Shown one piece after another: positions 18,136-25,978 of a DNA stretch of 45,723 nucleotides. Below the pieces are notes generated by a model that ran no database searches, was not told the DNA's origin, and worked only from the letters and a program-made list of their open reading frames with translations. Source of the DNA: Rhodopirellula europaea 6C (GTDB lineage: Bacteria; Planctomycetota; Planctomycetia; Pirellulales; Pirellulaceae); assembly GCF_000338295.1 (NCBI RefSeq), contig NZ_ANMO01000185.1:1-45723 (forward strand). Reading direction: 5' to 3'. The first letter of the stretch is position 1. Each line of letters begins with the position of its first letter. The position numbers and the translations under genes are program-made.

Positions 18136-18557
18136 GAGGACGCTCCAACCAATTCAGTCACTCGCACGCAGAAATTGTCGTTCATTACCAAGACTTCGCC
18201 GCGGGCGATCAACCGGCCGTTGACGTAAATGTCGACTGGGTCACCGGCTAGCTTGTCGAGAGCAACGACGCTGCCGGCACGTAGACGCAAGACTTCCTCG
18301 AGTCGCATTTGCGTGCGTCCCAATTCGATGCGAAGATCCATTTCGACTTCGCCGAGGAGGTCGACATCGTGGGCGGCTTCACCAAGTGAGTTAGGCGAGA
18401 GATCGCCAAGAGCGAACGGTCGCGGCACATCGCGTTCGGTGGATTCCTTGTCGCCGGTTGCGGCGGCAAGGGACTGTGACGCTTCATTCAGCAACGCCTC
18501 AATATCATCCGTATTGAGTTGTTCGCTGGATTCCGTTTGGTTTTCCGTCTCGCTCAC
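18132..18557 (-). CDS. fliN: Flagellar motor switch protein FliN
   Basis: FliN (141 residues) is part of the C-ring switch complex that sets rotation direction and assists export. The C-terminal SpoA/FliN domain is evident: DLLGEVEMDLRIELGRTQM, EVLRLRAGSVVALDKL, and DPVDIYVNGRLIARGEVLV. The first 70 residues are acidic, Ser/Glu-rich and probably flexible. The start is GTG at 18557, supported by GGAG nine bases upstream on the minus strand. It lies 16 bases after fliL. In most flagellar operons fliM sits between these two; here it is absent. Confidence 0.94.
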   Translation of the reverse strand: MSETENQTESSEQLNTDDIEALLNEASQSLAAATGDKESTERDVPRPFALGDLSPNSLGEAAHDVDLLGEVEMDLRIELGRTQMRLEEVLRLRAGSVVALDKLAGDPVDIYVNGRLIARGEVLVMNDNFCVRVTELVGASS

Positions 18558-18573
18558 GATCGTGCACTCCGTG

Positions 18574-19131
18574 TCACTCCTCTCTTAGCTGGAAATCGTG
18601 AAACCCGACACCCAGCAGTAGATCTTCGTCCAGTAGATGGTTACATGTCGTCAAAATTCGACGCTGTAGCAAGCCCAATTGGTTTTCGGTGAGCTCGTTC
18701 AGTTCGCTGTTTCGGATCTTCATTCGGATTGCGTGGCGAAGACGGCCGTTTTTGGCTTCGAACTCTTTTTCCATTTTTTCGCGGTTTTTCTTGCGAATCA
18801 GCCCGTAAAGCTTCAATTCCACTTGGAAAGACCGTTCGGTTTCGATGGGGCTGAAGGTCTCACCGAACGCACCCAAATCAAATTCAATTTCTTGGTTTTC
18901 ATCGGATTGTTCCTGTTCAGCCTTTTCGGCACCCTCTTGGACCGACTGGATCAGTTCCGCTTCAGCGAGAGCGCTGACCTGTTCTGCACTTGGGACAAGG
19001 AAGAAGAACATTCCTGTTTCGAGGACGACCACCATTCCCACGAATAGAACGATCAGACTGGTGTTGCTGCGAGGTTTTACCGGAGCATCTTCGAGTTCAG
19101 GTTTGTCGTCGGTTTTGTTTTCGTCGGCCAT
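18574..19131 (-). CDS. fliL: Flagellar basal body-associated protein FliL
   Basis: A 185-residue inner-membrane protein of the stator-associated FliL family. A short cytoplasmic N-terminus rich in Asp, Glu and Lys precedes a single transmembrane helix at about 25-46 (TSLIVLFVGMVVVLETGMFF). The periplasmic FliL domain covers about 80-185, preceded by a Glu/Gln-rich stretch. FliL rings surround MotAB stators and support torque. Identity rests on the topology and on its place between motB and fliN. The start is 9 bases after the motB stop. Confidence 0.87.
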   Translation of the reverse strand: MADENKTDDKPELEDAPVKPRSNTSLIVLFVGMVVVLETGMFFFLVPSAEQVSALAEAELIQSVQEGAEKAEQEQSDENQEIEFDLGAFGETFSPIETERSFQVELKLYGLIRKKNREKMEKEFEAKNGRLRHAIRMKIRNSELNELTENQLGLLQRRILTTCNHLLDEDLLLGVGFHDFQLREE

Positions 19132-19140
19132 CGGATTGTC

Positions 19141-19896
19141 TTAAGCCTGAGGACTTTGGTCGTTGGAGTCGGAATCAGAGGTCCCTTTGGGGTCCTCCAC
19201 TGTTTCATCGAGCAGGAACACTTCGACACGCGAGTCGTTGCCGAATTTGGTGATCGTCGCGTTGCGAGTGATTGGTTCGGTTGCTTCGGCTGAGGAGACT
19301 CGGAAGCGGTCCGAGGCGATCCCTTGCTTTGTAACCAAGTAGCGTTTGACGGCGGCGGCACGACGAATGGCCAGCAACATTGCCTCGTCGGTTCCAACGG
19401 TACGAGCGGCAAATTCCGCGGAAACGTGACCGCGGACTTCGATGCGTTGCGGTTTGCCACGAAGTTGTTGTGCCGTTTGTTCCAAAATGCGTTGGCTGGC
19501 GGGTGTCAGCAGATCGCTTCCGACTTCGAAGAACACAACGCTGCCCACCGCGGTCATGTGACCCGGTCGAACGATACGAACGTGGTGCTCTTCACCAATC
19601 GGGGCTTTTTCAGGCACTCCACCTCTGGCAGTGTCCTTTTTCTTAGCGCGACCGGTTGTCGAGAGCACGGAGAATTCCATCGAACGCGGTTTCGCATCGC
19701 CTGGTGCCAACGCATCGAGCGTGCGTTTGTAGCCAAACTGTTGCTGCATCGAATCGACGAGCGCTTGATAGGTTTCTTCTTCTTTGATCTCACTGAGCGA
19801 GACCAACATGATGAAGAACGTCAAAAGCAAACTCATCATGTCACCGAACGTGACAACCCATTCGGGAATGCCGATTTCTTCTGGTTCATCGTCCAT
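19141..19896 (-). CDS. motB: Flagellar motor stator protein MotB
   Basis: A 251-residue stator subunit that anchors MotA to peptidoglycan and carries the ion-binding aspartate. A single N-terminal helix (WVVTFGDMMSLLLTFFIML) contains the conserved Asp at residue 19. The C-terminal OmpA-like peptidoglycan-binding domain includes GSDLLTPASQRILEQTAQQL, IEVRGHVSAE and AIRRAAAVKRYLV. Ion specificity (proton or sodium) cannot be read safely; sodium is plausible for a marine organism. The ATG shares one base with the motA stop (TAATG). The C-terminal tail is Asp/Ser-rich. Confidence 0.95.
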   Translation of the reverse strand: MDDEPEEIGIPEWVVTFGDMMSLLLTFFIMLVSLSEIKEEETYQALVDSMQQQFGYKRTLDALAPGDAKPRSMEFSVLSTTGRAKKKDTARGGVPEKAPIGEEHHVRIVRPGHMTAVGSVVFFEVGSDLLTPASQRILEQTAQQLRGKPQRIEVRGHVSAEFAARTVGTDEAMLLAIRRAAAVKRYLVTKQGIASDRFRVSSAEATEPITRNATITKFGNDSRVEVFLLDETVEDPKGTSDSDSNDQSPQA

Positions 19897-20657
19897 TACT
19901 GCAGTTCCCTTTGTTTGGCTGGCAGATAGGTCTGCAATTTCTGGTCAATTGCTCGTGGACTTTCGCCAGACTGAATGGCCATGACGCCACGGATGGCGAT
20001 TTCCATGCTGAGTTGTTCGTTGCGACTCATCAGTCCCAGTTTTTCAGCGAAGGGGCTGAAGAACACGTTGGCCACGATGGCTCCGTAAAGCGTCGTGATC
20101 AGTGCGACCGCCATACCGGCTCCAATCCCCGAAGGATCGGACATGTCTTGGAGCATCATGATCAGTCCCATCAGCGTCCCGATCATCCCGTACGCCGGAG
20201 CGAACCGCCCGAGTTGATCCATGATGGATTTGCCTTCGCGGTGACGCATCGCCATTCCAGCGACTTCGGTGCGAAGAACTTCTTCCACGATCTCGGGTGC
20301 CGTTCCGTCAACTGCCATTTGCAGGCCGGTCTTCACCAGTGAGTTATTGATCTCGCCGATCTTTGATTCCAACGCCAGCAATCCATCGCGGCGAGCGATC
20401 TCCGCGAGTTCGACGATTGATTTGATCAAAGCCAGACGATCTTCGCCTTTGTTCAAGATCACTTTCAATGCGATGATCGGGCTCTTCAGGATCGATCCCA
20501 TTGGGAAGCAGATCAAGGCGGCCGCGAATGCACCACCAACCACCACCAATCCCGACGGGATGTCGATGAAGGCCGAGAAGGGTGCGTTGCCAAGCAGGAT
20601 GGAGACGAGGATCAAGCCGATCGCGAAGATCAGACCGAGCAGACTGGCGATGTCCAT
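19896..20657 (-). CDS. motA: Flagellar motor stator protein MotA
   Basis: A 253-residue four-helix inner-membrane protein that forms the ion channel with MotB and pushes on the rotor. Helices lie near 5-22, 32-52, 148-170 and 180-202. The MotA/PomA signature GRFAPAYGMIGTLMGLI is clear, and the cytoplasmic loop between helices 2 and 3 (LLALESKIGEINNSLVKTGL) fits the PomA/MotA type. Length matches the short PomA-like class. It follows flbD by 18 bases. Confidence 0.96.
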   Translation of the reverse strand: MDIASLLGLIFAIGLILVSILLGNAPFSAFIDIPSGLVVVGGAFAAALICFPMGSILKSPIIALKVILNKGEDRLALIKSIVELAEIARRDGLLALESKIGEINNSLVKTGLQMAVDGTAPEIVEEVLRTEVAGMAMRHREGKSIMDQLGRFAPAYGMIGTLMGLIMMLQDMSDPSGIGAGMAVALITTLYGAIVANVFFSPFAEKLGLMSRNEQLSMEIAIRGVMAIQSGESPRAIDQKLQTYLPAKQRELQ

Positions 20658-20675
20658 TGGATTGGTTTCTTCGAA

Positions 20676-20921
20676 CTAGGAAGTCGTGTGAGGGATGGAA
20701 TCCGTTGGTGCTGACTGAAGCACGGCTGGCATCGGCGGCAAAAAATGTTTGCGTTGTTGGTAGGCGATGGATCGGTCGACGACCTCGTCCATCGTTTCTT
20801 TGACTGCCAGACGTTCGCCGTTGGTCAGCGTGACGAACGTGTCGCCGCGTCGTTCGACATATCGAATCAGTTCGGCGTTCAAGACGAAGGCTTCGCCGTC
20901 GAGTCGAGTGAGCTTGATCAT
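20676..20921 (-). CDS. flbD: FlbD family flagellar protein
   Basis: An 81-residue protein of the small FlbD family found in flagellar operons (not the Caulobacter FlbD regulator). The family core is MIKLTRLDGEAFVLNAELI, then TLTNGERLAVKETMDEVVDR. The C-terminal 25 residues are Pro/Ser/Thr-rich. Function is poorly defined; it is usually next to motA, as here. It is the first gene of the visible operon. Confidence 0.85.
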   Translation of the reverse strand: MIKLTRLDGEAFVLNAELIRYVERRGDTFVTLTNGERLAVKETMDEVVDRSIAYQQRKHFLPPMPAVLQSAPTDSIPHTTS

Positions 20922-21264
20922 GTTTGGCGTACCCCGCGGTTTCAGTGGACCGTTCGCTCCGGCGATTGTGCTCGCCGACCGAAAACCGTGCTGACAATCG
21001 AAATTGGTCTGCTGAAAGGTAGGTCACGTTTGTGGGCAAGCCACAACGACTGCTTGATTCTTGAGGTGTTTCCGCAACATGCCGGCGAAATCGGAAAAAT
21101 CGATCCATTCCGCCCTTCGCAGTTCTGAGAATGACAACGGAGGCATCGCCAAATTGGTTTCTTCATTGGCCCAGCGCAGAAAAAACGCCGCGAAAGCAAA
21201 CTACTTTCGCGGCGTTCGGAAGCTGTTGATGAGTTCGTGCGACTCAGATCACTTCTGGTGCAGG
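20922..21264. other. Intergenic region between flbD and the reductase gene
   Basis: About 340 bases without a recognisable gene. It contains a strong minus-strand terminator (21180-21216) for the upstream reductase gene. The remaining 258 bases should hold the promoter of the flagellar operon, but I found no convincing sigma70, sigma28 or sigma54 site in it. Confidence 0.4.
21180..21216 (-). terminator. Rho-independent terminator of the reductase gene
   Basis: A perfect 13-bp inverted repeat (21184-21196 with 21204-21216, AACGCCGCGAAAG type) has a 7-base loop. On the minus strand it is followed by a run of T (the A-tract at 21180-21185). It lies about 48 bases after the stop of the aldehyde-dehydrogenase-like gene. 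Confidence 0.85.
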
Positions 21265-22704
21265 TCAGACGCTGGTGATGGCCGGCATCGGTTCGATTTG
21301 ATACGCACGGTTGGTGAACAGGAACTCGATGATGTTGCCTTCGTGCGGTTGCAACCAATTCAGACGGTTGGTTGGCAGCGGGCCAATGTTCAGTCGATCG
21401 ATGTCGACGCAGCGTGCAGCGTCTTGGATGAACTTCTCGTCCGAGGTGATCACTGTGCCAATCAGGCTGGTGCCGATTCGAGAAAGCATTTGATCCTGCG
21501 GGCACTCGACAACGCTGACAAACGGGAACATGTATTCCTTTGCCGCGACACCACGGTCAGGCGAATCGGCGTGGACGACCATCGGACGAAGGTAAGCACA
21601 GTGCTCGCGTTCGATCAGCTTTTCGCCATACTCAGCGGTCATGTCTGTCACGCCGCTCTCGGCCAAATCCTGTTGGACCATGGCATAGGTTCCGGTCGCC
21701 ATGGCGGGGACCGTGAATGCGGCCAGTTGGGCATCCGGATCGCTTGGTGGACGAACATCGACCGGGCCGATTCTTTCTGCAATCGCCGCAGCGATTTCTC
21801 GGGTGTGGCGGCTGGCCCAAATACCGGAGCAGTTAATGCAGCTGCGGCCGGAATTGCTCAGCACGCTCTCTACCATGACATCTAAGAACATCTCCCAATC
21901 GTCGACGATGTCGTCGCCGAGCAAGATTTTGGAGAACCCGGGTCCGTGAGGTTGAACCTTTGGATTGCCCGCGTGCTGGGCGATTGTTTGGGCACTGCCG
22001 AAGATCATGCTGCGTGCACTCTTCGCCATAATGGCTCCACCTGCGTCGTGGCCGCCCGGGTACAAACCAAACGCCGCTGAGGGAACACCAGCCTCGATAA
22101 AGGCAGATACCATACGGTAGGGCGTCCAAGGCTCTTGCGAACCTGGCTTAAGTGCTAGCCCGATTTGCATTGGGATCGCAGGTAGCCAAAGCGTATGGAC
22201 ACCCGGCGAGTTGTTCGGAAGGATCGCACCTAGGATCGGTGTCTGAGCTTGGTAGCTGACAGTGACGCCGCGACCTTCTTCTCCGTAGCCTTTGGACAAA
22301 ATCGATAAGTCCAAACCACGGGTCAGACAGTCGAGGATCTGTTCCATGTTGCTAAGAACGAAACTGTTCTTCGACATATTGGAACGACACATATGCTCGG
22401 GCAATCCGGTGCTGGCCGATTGTTGGTGAATAAAGTCATCAACGGATTGTTGCGAATCACCAACCGGCAGTGTCTCATTCTCGAACAGTTCGGCTGCCTT
22501 TCGGCACATCTGCAACAGTTCGTTGGTAGGAACCTCAAGTAGTGCTTCGCGGGCCTTGTGAGCCACGCGTAGATCGCGGCCGACGATGCCACCGCCCACT
22601 GTGCCAATGCGCGCGATTGGTTCGCCCGTGTCAAAGTGAACGACGTCGTTGAATTCGAGGGACTCGTATTGTTTGCCCCAACGAAGTGGATTCAGTGTGA
22701 TCAT
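21265..22704 (-). CDS. Aldehyde-dehydrogenase-superfamily protein, probable acyl-CoA reductase
   Basis: A 479-residue ALDH-fold protein. Visible elements are GAILPNNSPGVHTLWLPA (about 159-176) and LALKPG (about 183-188) of the NAD(P)-binding domain, plus the catalytic cysteine C289 in SNSGRSCINCSGIW. The general-base Glu of the usual ELGG motif is not seen; the matching place reads QPHGPGFSK. Loss of that Glu is known in CoA-acylating reductases, so reduction of an acyl thioester to an aldehyde is the better guess. It follows an AMP-forming ligase gene by 64 bases and ends at a strong terminator, so the two probably work together. ATG 22704 is chosen; 68 upstream in-frame codons look non-coding. 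Substrate unknown. Confidence 0.75.
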   Translation of the reverse strand: MITLNPLRWGKQYESLEFNDVVHFDTGEPIARIGTVGGGIVGRDLRVAHKAREALLEVPTNELLQMCRKAAELFENETLPVGDSQQSVDDFIHQQSASTGLPEHMCRSNMSKNSFVLSNMEQILDCLTRGLDLSILSKGYGEEGRGVTVSYQAQTPILGAILPNNSPGVHTLWLPAIPMQIGLALKPGSQEPWTPYRMVSAFIEAGVPSAAFGLYPGGHDAGGAIMAKSARSMIFGSAQTIAQHAGNPKVQPHGPGFSKILLGDDIVDDWEMFLDVMVESVLSNSGRSCINCSGIWASRHTREIAAAIAERIGPVDVRPPSDPDAQLAAFTVPAMATGTYAMVQQDLAESGVTDMTAEYGEKLIEREHCAYLRPMVVHADSPDRGVAAKEYMFPFVSVVECPQDQMLSRIGTSLIGTVITSDEKFIQDAARCVDIDRLNIGPLPTNRLNWLQPHEGNIIEFLFTNRAYQIEPMPAITSV

Positions 22705-22768
22705 GGAAGTCGAAATGAAATCAGAGGTGGAACGAAAGTGATGTCGAGGGGCCAAGCGGCATCGCGAA

Positions 22769-23911
22769 TTAATAGACGCCGACAGTTGTTGCACTCGCCA
22801 GTTCGTGGAACGGACGCACGCCGCTGACCCCATCCCAGGGATAGGTTTCAAATGGTTGTTCGCGTTCACCTTCGTCGCGTTCCATGAATCCGGGAACAAA
22901 GAACTCATCCGTCAGCGTGTAAAGCTTCACACGCCCCGTCTCTCCGTAGCCGACTTTGGTGTTGTAGTCGTCAAACTGAACGACCTCAGTGACCGCACGG
23001 GGTTGCGGTGCGTAGTAACTGATCTTGTATCCATCCGCGGCAGTAATGGGCTTGCTGCAGGCAAGTCCCATTAAGGTGTTGCCGTAGGTGGGAGTCATGA
23101 ACACGCCGCCTTCTTCAGGAGGTCCGCCGAGCATTTCTTCCACAGCGAATCGAGTCCACTGAGGGGTGAATTCCGTTCCGCCAGAGAATATCCCCTTGAT
23201 TCCGACCTCGGCCAGCGAAGTTCCTTTCTCTTCGAGAGCTTCGCCAAGTGATTCCAGCAATTTAGGAGTCGCGAACATGCACTTTACATCGTGGCCAGCG
23301 GTCAAAATAGTGACAGCCTGATCAATGCAGTGTTTCTTGTACTCTTCCAGGTGGTCCATCCAACCTTTCTTGATCAGCTTCACTACCCAACGAGGGTCAA
23401 GGTCAATGCAGAAACAGATCCCACCTCGGTGCTGTGCTAGGTGTTCCACCGCCAAACGCAGACGACGTGGACCGCTGGGGCCGAGCATCAACCAATTGGA
23501 GCCTTTCGGAAAGTGTTCGTCTGGCAGGGTGTCGCTGAAGAGCTCGTAATCCTTCCAGTGGTCTTCGATCACCATCCGGCTTTTCGGGATACCCGTTGTG
23601 CCTCCGGTTTCAAAAACATACACGGGTTTGCCCGCGTGACCTTTGGGAACCCAGCGATTGATCGGCCCTCCGCGCAGCCATTCGTCCTCAAAGTGGGGGA
23701 ATTTCTTTAGGTCATCGAACGACTTCACATCGGTGAGCGGGTCGAAGTTGAGTTCCGCCTTCTTTTCCAACCAGAACGGAGATCCCGTGTTGTCGCTGAA
23801 ATGCCAATGAACGGTTTTCAGCGTGTGTTCATTGAGCTGATCGAGTGCCTTCGCCGCGGCGGCTTGGACTTCGGGATTGATTGGAGCGGGAGCACCTTCA
23901 ACAAGACTCAT
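22769..23911 (-). CDS. PaaK/LuxE-like AMP-forming acyl-activating enzyme
   Basis: A 380-residue adenylate-forming protein resembling phenylacetate-CoA ligases. The ATP-binding loop reads ETGGTTGIPKSR at 101-112. Later motifs GIFSGGTEFTPQWTRFAVEE and FMTPTYGNTLMGLACS fit the family. It appears short of the full C-terminal lid domain, as in LuxE-type synthetases. It would activate a carboxylic acid as an acyl-AMP and pass it to CoA or a protein thiol. ATG 23911 has GAGG five bases upstream; the frame stays open 141 codons further up, antisense to nothing useful and through a terminator hairpin, so that extension is rejected. Next gene on the strand is the ALDH-like reductase. Confidence 0.72.
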   Translation of the reverse strand: MSLVEGAPAPINPEVQAAAAKALDQLNEHTLKTVHWHFSDNTGSPFWLEKKAELNFDPLTDVKSFDDLKKFPHFEDEWLRGGPINRWVPKGHAGKPVYVFETGGTTGIPKSRMVIEDHWKDYELFSDTLPDEHFPKGSNWLMLGPSGPRRLRLAVEHLAQHRGGICFCIDLDPRWVVKLIKKGWMDHLEEYKKHCIDQAVTILTAGHDVKCMFATPKLLESLGEALEEKGTSLAEVGIKGIFSGGTEFTPQWTRFAVEEMLGGPPEEGGVFMTPTYGNTLMGLACSKPITAADGYKISYYAPQPRAVTEVVQFDDYNTKVGYGETGRVKLYTLTDEFFVPGFMERDEGEREQPFETYPWDGVSGVRPFHELASATTVGVY

Positions 23912-24007
23912 AGGGTCCTCAGGTGGGAATGGGGCGAAAGGCGGGGACAGGAGTTTGGCGTTTTCAGCATTATGCCAGAAAGGGAAGCCGCCGACGATCG
24001 GCGCACG

Positions 24008-24047
24008 AAAAAAGGCCGCGGGTTGAGACGGTCCCGCGACCTTTTTT
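24008..24047 (-). terminator. Rho-independent terminator of the glycine-rich secreted protein gene
   Basis: A 15-bp inverted repeat (24008-24022 with 24033-24047) with a 10-base loop, bounded by A6 and T6 tracts. The single non-Watson-Crick position is a G-U pair in minus-strand RNA and an A-C mismatch on the plus strand, so it fits the minus-strand gene ending at 24075. It also separates that gene from the ligase gene. Confidence 0.8.
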
Positions 24048-24074
24048 GAGTGAGTCCGAATCGAACGAATTCGA

Positions 24075-25316
24075 TCAGGGAACGATTGGGCTGGCAGGTT
24101 GTGGTGGGAAGACGTTGTCGTTGTCGTCGTCATCCAGCGATGCTGCGATGATGCCCAACCCAGCGAGCGAAGCGATTCCGCCCAGTCCGCCGCCGAAGCC
24201 ACCGCCTCCGCCGCCACCAAATCCACCGCCGTAGCTTCCGCCACCACCAGCGAATCCGCCGCCACCGATTGGGTTACCGAATGCGTCGACTGGGTTGCCG
24301 AAGGCATCCACAGCGGTTCCGAAGCCGTCGTCAACGATCATGCCGTCTTCGACAATGGTTTCTTCAACGACGATTGATTCGCCGATCACGACTTCGTTGC
24401 AAGCTTCGATTGCCATTGGCAATGGAGCAACTTGCATCGAGAATTGTGGGCAACAGCAGCAGCATGCGTCGTTGTTGTGTCCGAAGCCGACAAAGGTTTC
24501 ACCGTTGTTGTTGATCAAAGCGGTTTCTGCATTGGCAGTTGCTTCATCAACCAATTCGAAACCAGCCATTCCCAATCCCGACAGGCCGATTGCCAAGATC
24601 GAGTATTCACCGGGATCAACACCAGCGAACTCGAAAGATCCATCGCGATTGCTGACAACTCGGTCAACCGTTTCGCCATCGTGGATCAGGAAGATGTTCA
24701 AGAGTCCGGCATCGCTGAGGCTGCGACCCTCGGCACCAGCCATGTGGATGCGGCCTTTCATGCCACCATTGGATTGTGCAACACGGAAGAGGTTCTCGCC
24801 AACAACTTGGCTAGAGATTCCCTTCAGGTCAGCATTTGCGATCGAAGTCAGACTGTCTTTGCCAGCTGGTGGCAAGTAGCGAATGATCGACGATTTAATG
24901 ATCGAGTAGTCGATGCCAGCGGCAGCGATCTCGGCAGTCTTGGGATACATTTCCGAAGAAGCCATGTCATCGCTGACAACATGCATCGCACAGCACGCGA
25001 AAACACCATCTGCTCGAGCGGAGAGAGCGTACACGCCAGGTGCAACACCGGTGAAAGTGAAGTCGCCTTCTTCATTGCTCTTCGAACGCAGGGTTTTGCC
25101 CGATGCGTCTGTCAGAACGATGGTCGCGTCTGCAATCGTTTCTGAGGATCCGTCTGTCGAAGGAAGGATCAGACGACCGGTCAGTTCGCCGGCAACGGCT
25201 GGGTTAACCCATTGAGGAACCGTCAGGTGATCATTCAGTTTGACGTTGGAGTCTTGAGCGACGGCGATGGTCATCGTCATCACTAGCATGCCTGCGAAGG
25301 CAGCAAAGCGTTTCAT
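24075..25316 (-). CDS. Secreted protein with carboxypeptidase-regulatory-like domains and Gly-rich tail
   Basis: A 413-residue exported protein. A signal peptide (MKRFAAFAGMLVMTMTIAVA) ends at an AVA/Q cleavage site after residue 20. Two beta-sandwich CarboxypepD-regulatory-like segments follow. The first, about 40-105, contains NEEGDFTFTGVAPGVYALSA; the second, about 195-250, contains RDGSFEFAGVDPGEYSILAI. A Cys run (DACCCCC) comes next. The tail holds a DAFGNPVDAFGNP direct repeat, then a glycine-rich block, a hydrophobic stretch and DDDDNDN before the end. ATG 25316 is chosen because it starts the signal peptide. Probably a surface or matrix protein; function unknown. Terminator at 24008-24047. 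Confidence 0.8.
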   Translation of the reverse strand: MKRFAAFAGMLVMTMTIAVAQDSNVKLNDHLTVPQWVNPAVAGELTGRLILPSTDGSSETIADATIVLTDASGKTLRSKSNEEGDFTFTGVAPGVYALSARADGVFACCAMHVVSDDMASSEMYPKTAEIAAAGIDYSIIKSSIIRYLPPAGKDSLTSIANADLKGISSQVVGENLFRVAQSNGGMKGRIHMAGAEGRSLSDAGLLNIFLIHDGETVDRVVSNRDGSFEFAGVDPGEYSILAIGLSGLGMAGFELVDEATANAETALINNNGETFVGFGHNNDACCCCCPQFSMQVAPLPMAIEACNEVVIGESIVVEETIVEDGMIVDDGFGTAVDAFGNPVDAFGNPIGGGGFAGGGGSYGGGFGGGGGGGFGGGLGGIASLAGLGIIAASLDDDDNDNVFPPQPASPIVP

Positions 25317-25348
25317 GGTGTGTCTCTGGTTAGGGTGTCTCAATTGCC

Positions 25349-25363
25349 TAGAATTCAATTCTA
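25349..25363. promoter_or_regulatory. 15-base inverted repeat upstream of the Gly-rich protein gene
   Basis: TAGAATT and AATTCTA arms (7 bases each, 1-base centre) lie 33-47 bases before the ATG at 25316. On the minus strand the distal arm contains TAGAAT, a possible -10 box, so a protein binding here could control the gene. No -35 of quality was found at the right distance. Confidence 0.3.
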
Positions 25364-25532
25364 CTCTGAGTCGAAATGGAATCCGCGCTCAGAAGAACAA
25401 CAGTTTTGTCCGAATCCCCCCAGAAGTCACGACAAAATCACCGAGAAAATCAGAAATGTGGGAGATTGGGTAAGTTGTGCGAACGAAGTGTAGGCAGGAT
25501 GAGGGGCAAGGACAAGATTCGTTGTGTGAAAG

Positions 25533-25934
25533 ATGCGTGAATTGCCTCAGCTCAACCCTTACAGCGTTTCTACGCAAAGCTCGCTCGAAAAGGGCGTGTT
25601 TTCAGAGTGCGCGACACTTCATCGACGCTCGTTTCTGTACCGCGAAATTCAGTTCGAAAAGCCGTTTCAGGGAACGTTTGTATACAACGGTTGGTGGTTC
25701 AGGCAGGTCATCACGATCAATGCGGTGCCCTGTTGGTTCAGAATCAGCTGGCTTCGTATTCACTCTCGCTTTCAGTTCGAATTGCCAGAGGAACTGACTC
25801 CGGCCGGCGATTTGTATTCCGCCGCAGAACTTAGCCAGACCGTCCATGGAGAGATTGAGTTCTCTCGAACCCTAGCGATTCGGCGTTTCCGGGTTTGGCT
25901 GGGCGAACAGGTCATTTACGACGAGATCCGCTGA
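25533..25934 (+). CDS. Conserved-looking hypothetical protein with N-terminal NPY motif
   Basis: A 133-residue protein without a signal peptide or membrane helix. It starts MRELPQLNPYSVS, an NPY motif near the N-terminus like that of the protein at 3878-4327. The body is rich in aromatic residues (YNGWWFRQVITINAVPCWFRISWL) and ends in an amphipathic region (FRVWLGEQVIYDEIR). The amino-acid composition and the regular pattern suggest a real gene; it reads in the only sensible frame of this stretch. The ATG at 25533 is the plausible start; there is no clear ribosome-binding site. It converges on the methyltransferase gene 45 bases away. Function unknown. Confidence 0.6.
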   Translation: MRELPQLNPYSVSTQSSLEKGVFSECATLHRRSFLYREIQFEKPFQGTFVYNGWWFRQVITINAVPCWFRISWLRIHSRFQFELPEELTPAGDLYSAAELSQTVHGEIEFSRTLAIRRFRVWLGEQVIYDEIR

Positions 25935-25978
25935 TCTTGAAAGTGTCCACTGCGGAACGCCGAGGTGAAACCGTTTGA

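Noticed and set aside
18558-18573. A missing or degraded fliM between fliL and fliN
   Set aside because: Only 16 bases are present, with no remnant, so a pseudogene is not supported; absence is reported as a finding instead.
23923-24234. Gly/Pro-coding low-complexity DNA (24180-24260) as a possible tandem repeat or CRISPR
   Set aside because: It is the codon repetition of the glycine-rich tail; there are no evenly spaced repeats with unique spacers.
23912-24334. Upstream extension of the AMP-forming ligase to 521 residues
   Set aside because: It runs through a rho-independent terminator and into the tail of the upstream gene; low-complexity Ala/Val/Thr shadow sequence, and a good start with GAGG exists at 23911.
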